Shown piece by piece: positions 62,192-64,000 of a stretch of DNA of 64,000 nucleotides (positions are counted from its first letter, which is position 1; each line of letters opens with the position of its first letter). The notes beneath the pieces are model-generated. The model ran no database searches. It saw nothing but the letters and a program-made list of their open reading frames with translations, and was not told the origin of the DNA. The position numbers were made by a program, and so were the translations under genes. This DNA is from Pyrocephalus nanus (lineage: Eukaryota; Chordata; Aves; Passeriformes; Tyrannidae). The DNA is taken from assembly GCA_038380795.1 (NCBI GenBank), contig CM076261.1, positions 7,074,556 to 7,138,555 of the forward strand, read 5' to 3'.

Positions 62192-62205
62192 ACCATACCA
62201 ACAAA

Positions 62206-63409
62206 GCAAGCTCTTTAAATCTAAACGTGTTTTTTTGGGTAGAAGCAGAGGACAGAAATTACAAAAAGCAGTGGTGAATCTGTCTTAAAAGCAACTGTGT
62301 TGTTACAACACCGGTACAGCTAGCTATACAAAGGACTGTGTTCTGCCACCCTTGCTTAAGTGGAGGAGTTCTTTGCTCCAGGAGCTCTTCTCTTGGACTG
62401 CCTTGATGCAGGAATCCTGCCTCACTGAAAGCAATGGCAAACCACTTTGGGGTTTCATTTCAGCCAGTATTTTTTAAACTAGTGTGAAATACATAGAGCA
62501 AAACTAACTCCAGAAATATTGTAAAAGGGCACAGGAAAAGCCAAACAAAATTGTAAGGAGCAAGCAAAAATACTGCTAATTCAAAGAAGGTAAAAAAAAA
62601 AAAAAAAAGAGACGGAAGTGACTTGCAAAGAACTGTGTTTATTATAGAAGTATAATAAAGTATAAGACATGTTTGTTAGTGCTCAGTGATCTGTCCAGTT
62701 GATGAATGAATGTCCTTACTTGAGTCAGATCAAGCACATGTCCCCTAAACCTGGATCAAAAACAACTACTGGAAGACTCATTTTAGAAACAGAGGCAAGC
62801 ACAGTAAGAAAAGGTAGAGGCAGAACAACAGCAAAGGCTGACTGGCCTGTGAATTAGGAATTGCAGAGCACCGAAAGTGCCTCCCTGTCTCCTGTAGGAA
62901 ATACTGTTTTCCAAAGTATGATGCATTAGTTCTAGTTGCCAAAATACCTGGTATTTCCCAAGTCAGACCCAAATTGTTTCTTCACCAACACAACATTTCA
63001 TACTTGTCTCCGTGCTGAGGAGTTGCTGCTTGTCCTGAAGCTGATTACATGAAAGCATAAAGAGCAACATAAATCCTCCTAGATATATCTGTAATTTATC
63101 TATAATGAGGATCAGAAGCACTGGATTTTAAGGCAGAAGGAAAAGAAACTGGAGCTACCATATAAAGTAGAAAATTCTATTCATTAGACTCTGAATCTGA
63201 GACATTCAAAATGATGCCTTTAGTCAGTCTCCTGCTCCCTCTGCCGGACTATATGCACTTACACTTCATTGCACCAGAATCATAGAATGGCATGGGTTGG
63301 AAGGGACCTTCAAGATCATCTAGTTCCAGCTTCCCTGCTGTGGGCACATTTGTCACTTCTTAGTCTGTAGGTTTTCTCCTGACTGAAATGTACGGACAAC
63401 TGAACTACA
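62206..63409. other. Intergenic gap between convergent ARHGAP28 and LAMA1
   Basis: About 1.2 kb separates the two predicted poly(A) sites. It holds an A run at 62591-62608, an AATAAA at 62654 and a short CR1 fragment. No coding sequence was recognised. Confidence 0.75.
63278..63348 (-). mobile_element. CR1 LINE 3'-end fragment, minus strand
   Basis: Reads AATCATAGAATGGCATGGGT, TGGAAGGGACCTTCAAGATC and ATCTAGTTCCAGCTTCCCTG on the plus strand, the reverse complement of a CR1 3' terminus. Only ~70 bases survive. Confidence 0.93.
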
Positions 63410-63796
63410 AGAAATAATGCACAGTTTATTGTAGTTTTATTTGGTGGTCCACAATAATTACCTTTTTATAAAACAACCAACACACAATAAAATGAAATAC
63501 TGTCAAGTAATCAAAAGAAAACATACTGTAAACACTGATTAATAAAAATTCCCAAAAGAAAAATACGCAATTAATGCCATTATATTGTAGTAGAGGTATT
63601 TGTTCTTTAAAACAATTTAGTTAAAATGTAGACATAGAACTGATTTAAAAAAAAAAAAAATGACCTGAGTTGGAAAACAACCAGAAAAATCAAAGAGATG
63701 CAGGCTCTCACAGATTCTTTTCATTACAAAATGAGAATGCAAAATAAAAGATCAACAAAATAAACCTCTCTCAGTCCAGACGGGCTTTGCTACAGT
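63410..63796 (-). other. LAMA1: LAMA1 3' untranslated region, about 390 bases
   Basis: Non-coding sequence between the LAMA1 stop codon and the paired AATAAA. It contains an A run (plus strand 63648-63660). The end point is estimated. Confidence 0.6.
63425..63441 (-). terminator. LAMA1: Polyadenylation signals of LAMA1 (two AATAAA)
   Basis: TTTATT on the plus strand at 63436-63441 and at 63425-63430 gives two AATAAA hexamers on the minus strand, about 355-370 bases after the LAMA1 stop codon. A T-rich stretch follows on the minus strand at about 63380-63410. They mark the probable 3' end of LAMA1. Confidence 0.65.
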
Positions 63797-63957
63797 TCAG
63801 TGCTCAACCCCAGGGCAGGAATGAGGAAAGACTCCACGGAGGTCAAAAGCTCTGCTAAAGTCAAAGAATTCTGCATGTTGGCTCTTGGTCAAAACAAGGT
63901 TCCTCAAACAGCCACGGAATGAGCTCTTGCTCGTGAGGCAGTTTTGCTTCACGTCAG
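63797..63957 (-). CDS. LAMA1: LAMA1 last coding exon (end of laminin G-like domain 5)
   Basis: Laminin alpha-1 is the alpha chain of laminin-111, a secreted basement-membrane protein. Its C-terminal LG domains bind dystroglycan, heparan sulphate and sulfatides (family knowledge). On the minus strand the acceptor TGTTTATTTTTCAG is followed by two bases completing a codon. Then come 52 residues and TGA (plus strand 63797-63799). The peptide includes DVKQNCLTSKSSFRGCLRNL, then VLTKSQ and DFSRAFDLRGVFPHSCPG, ending VEH. F-x-G-C-[LIM]-R-x-[LF] with a later HSCPG cysteine is the closing part of an LG domain, and these two cysteines form its disulphide. DFSRAFDLRGV[FY]xHSCPG is the LAMA1 C-terminus as I recall it, rather than LAMA2-5. 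The upstream exons lie beyond the window. Convergence with ARHGAP28 matches human 18p11. Confidence 0.92.
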
Positions 63958-64000
63958 CTGAAAAATAAACATGAAATGCATAGAATCTCTTTCCAGGGAA
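63958..64000 (-). other. LAMA1: Start of last LAMA1 intron (truncated by window end)
   Basis: On the minus strand this is the tail of the intron preceding the last exon, ending in a T-rich acceptor (TTTCATGTTTATTTTTCAG). Confidence 0.85.

Larger units (their letters stand above)
58177..62205 (+). other. ARHGAP28: ARHGAP28 3' untranslated region, about 4 kb
   Basis: There is no sign of a further intron or coding exon between the stop and the AATAAA at 62186, so I treat the whole stretch as 3'UTR. It is AT-rich, with ATTTA-type motifs around 59090-59130, a U/G-rich tract at 60059-60210 and a 26-bp palindrome at 61231. An internal AATAAA at 60966-60971 could give a shorter transcript. Open frames inside it (for example 58062-58481) are in the wrong frame for the exon and have no familiar motif. 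The exact cleavage site is estimated. Confidence 0.75.

Overview
The window is vertebrate nuclear DNA, almost certainly from a bird. The evidence is CR1 LINE fragments ending in ATTCTATGATTCT-type 3' ends, an LTR of a kind common in neoavian genomes, AT-rich introns several kilobases long, and two recognisable vertebrate genes. There are no operons, CRISPR arrays, tRNA or rRNA genes. Less than 4% of the sequence codes for protein, and most open reading frames of 60-140 codons here are chance openings or fall in repeats.

The plus strand carries the 3' part of ARHGAP28, a Rho GTPase-activating protein. I could place 14 exons between 28523 and 58176. All are bounded by AG/GT, and their phases fit exactly, giving one open frame of 623 complete residues plus the stop. 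The first part encodes the acidic, serine-rich N-terminal region. Exons from 44616 to about 53700 encode the RhoGAP domain, including the arginine finger. The last exons encode the C-terminal segment shared by the ARHGAP18/28/40 subfamily. The first coding exon (about 40 residues, from my memory of mammalian orthologues) is not in the window, so bases 1-28522 are best read as the end of a very long intron 1. One exon that I recall in the mammalian gene, about 58 residues between the exons at 33287 and 38923, was not found, although the flanking exons are phase-compatible without it.

The last ARHGAP28 exon continues into a roughly 4 kb 3'UTR ending near an AATAAA at 62186. The UTR holds a U/G-rich low-complexity tract and a perfect 26-bp palindrome.

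At the right edge, on the minus strand, lies the last coding exon of LAMA1 (laminin alpha-1, end of the LG5 domain), with a short 3'UTR. It is easy to miss because only 53 codons are present. ARHGAP28 and LAMA1 therefore converge tail to tail across about 1.2 kb, the same order as on human 18p. This independently supports both gene names.

The remaining sequence is intron or intergenic DNA with CR1 copies (8200, 22519, 63278), an antisense tandem LTR pair in one ARHGAP28 intron (51350-52109), microsatellites and homopolymers. I saw no convincing novel biological system. The observations most worth checking are the missing exon, the in-frame double acceptor at 55516/55546, the palindrome and GU tract in the 3'UTR, and the tandem LTR.
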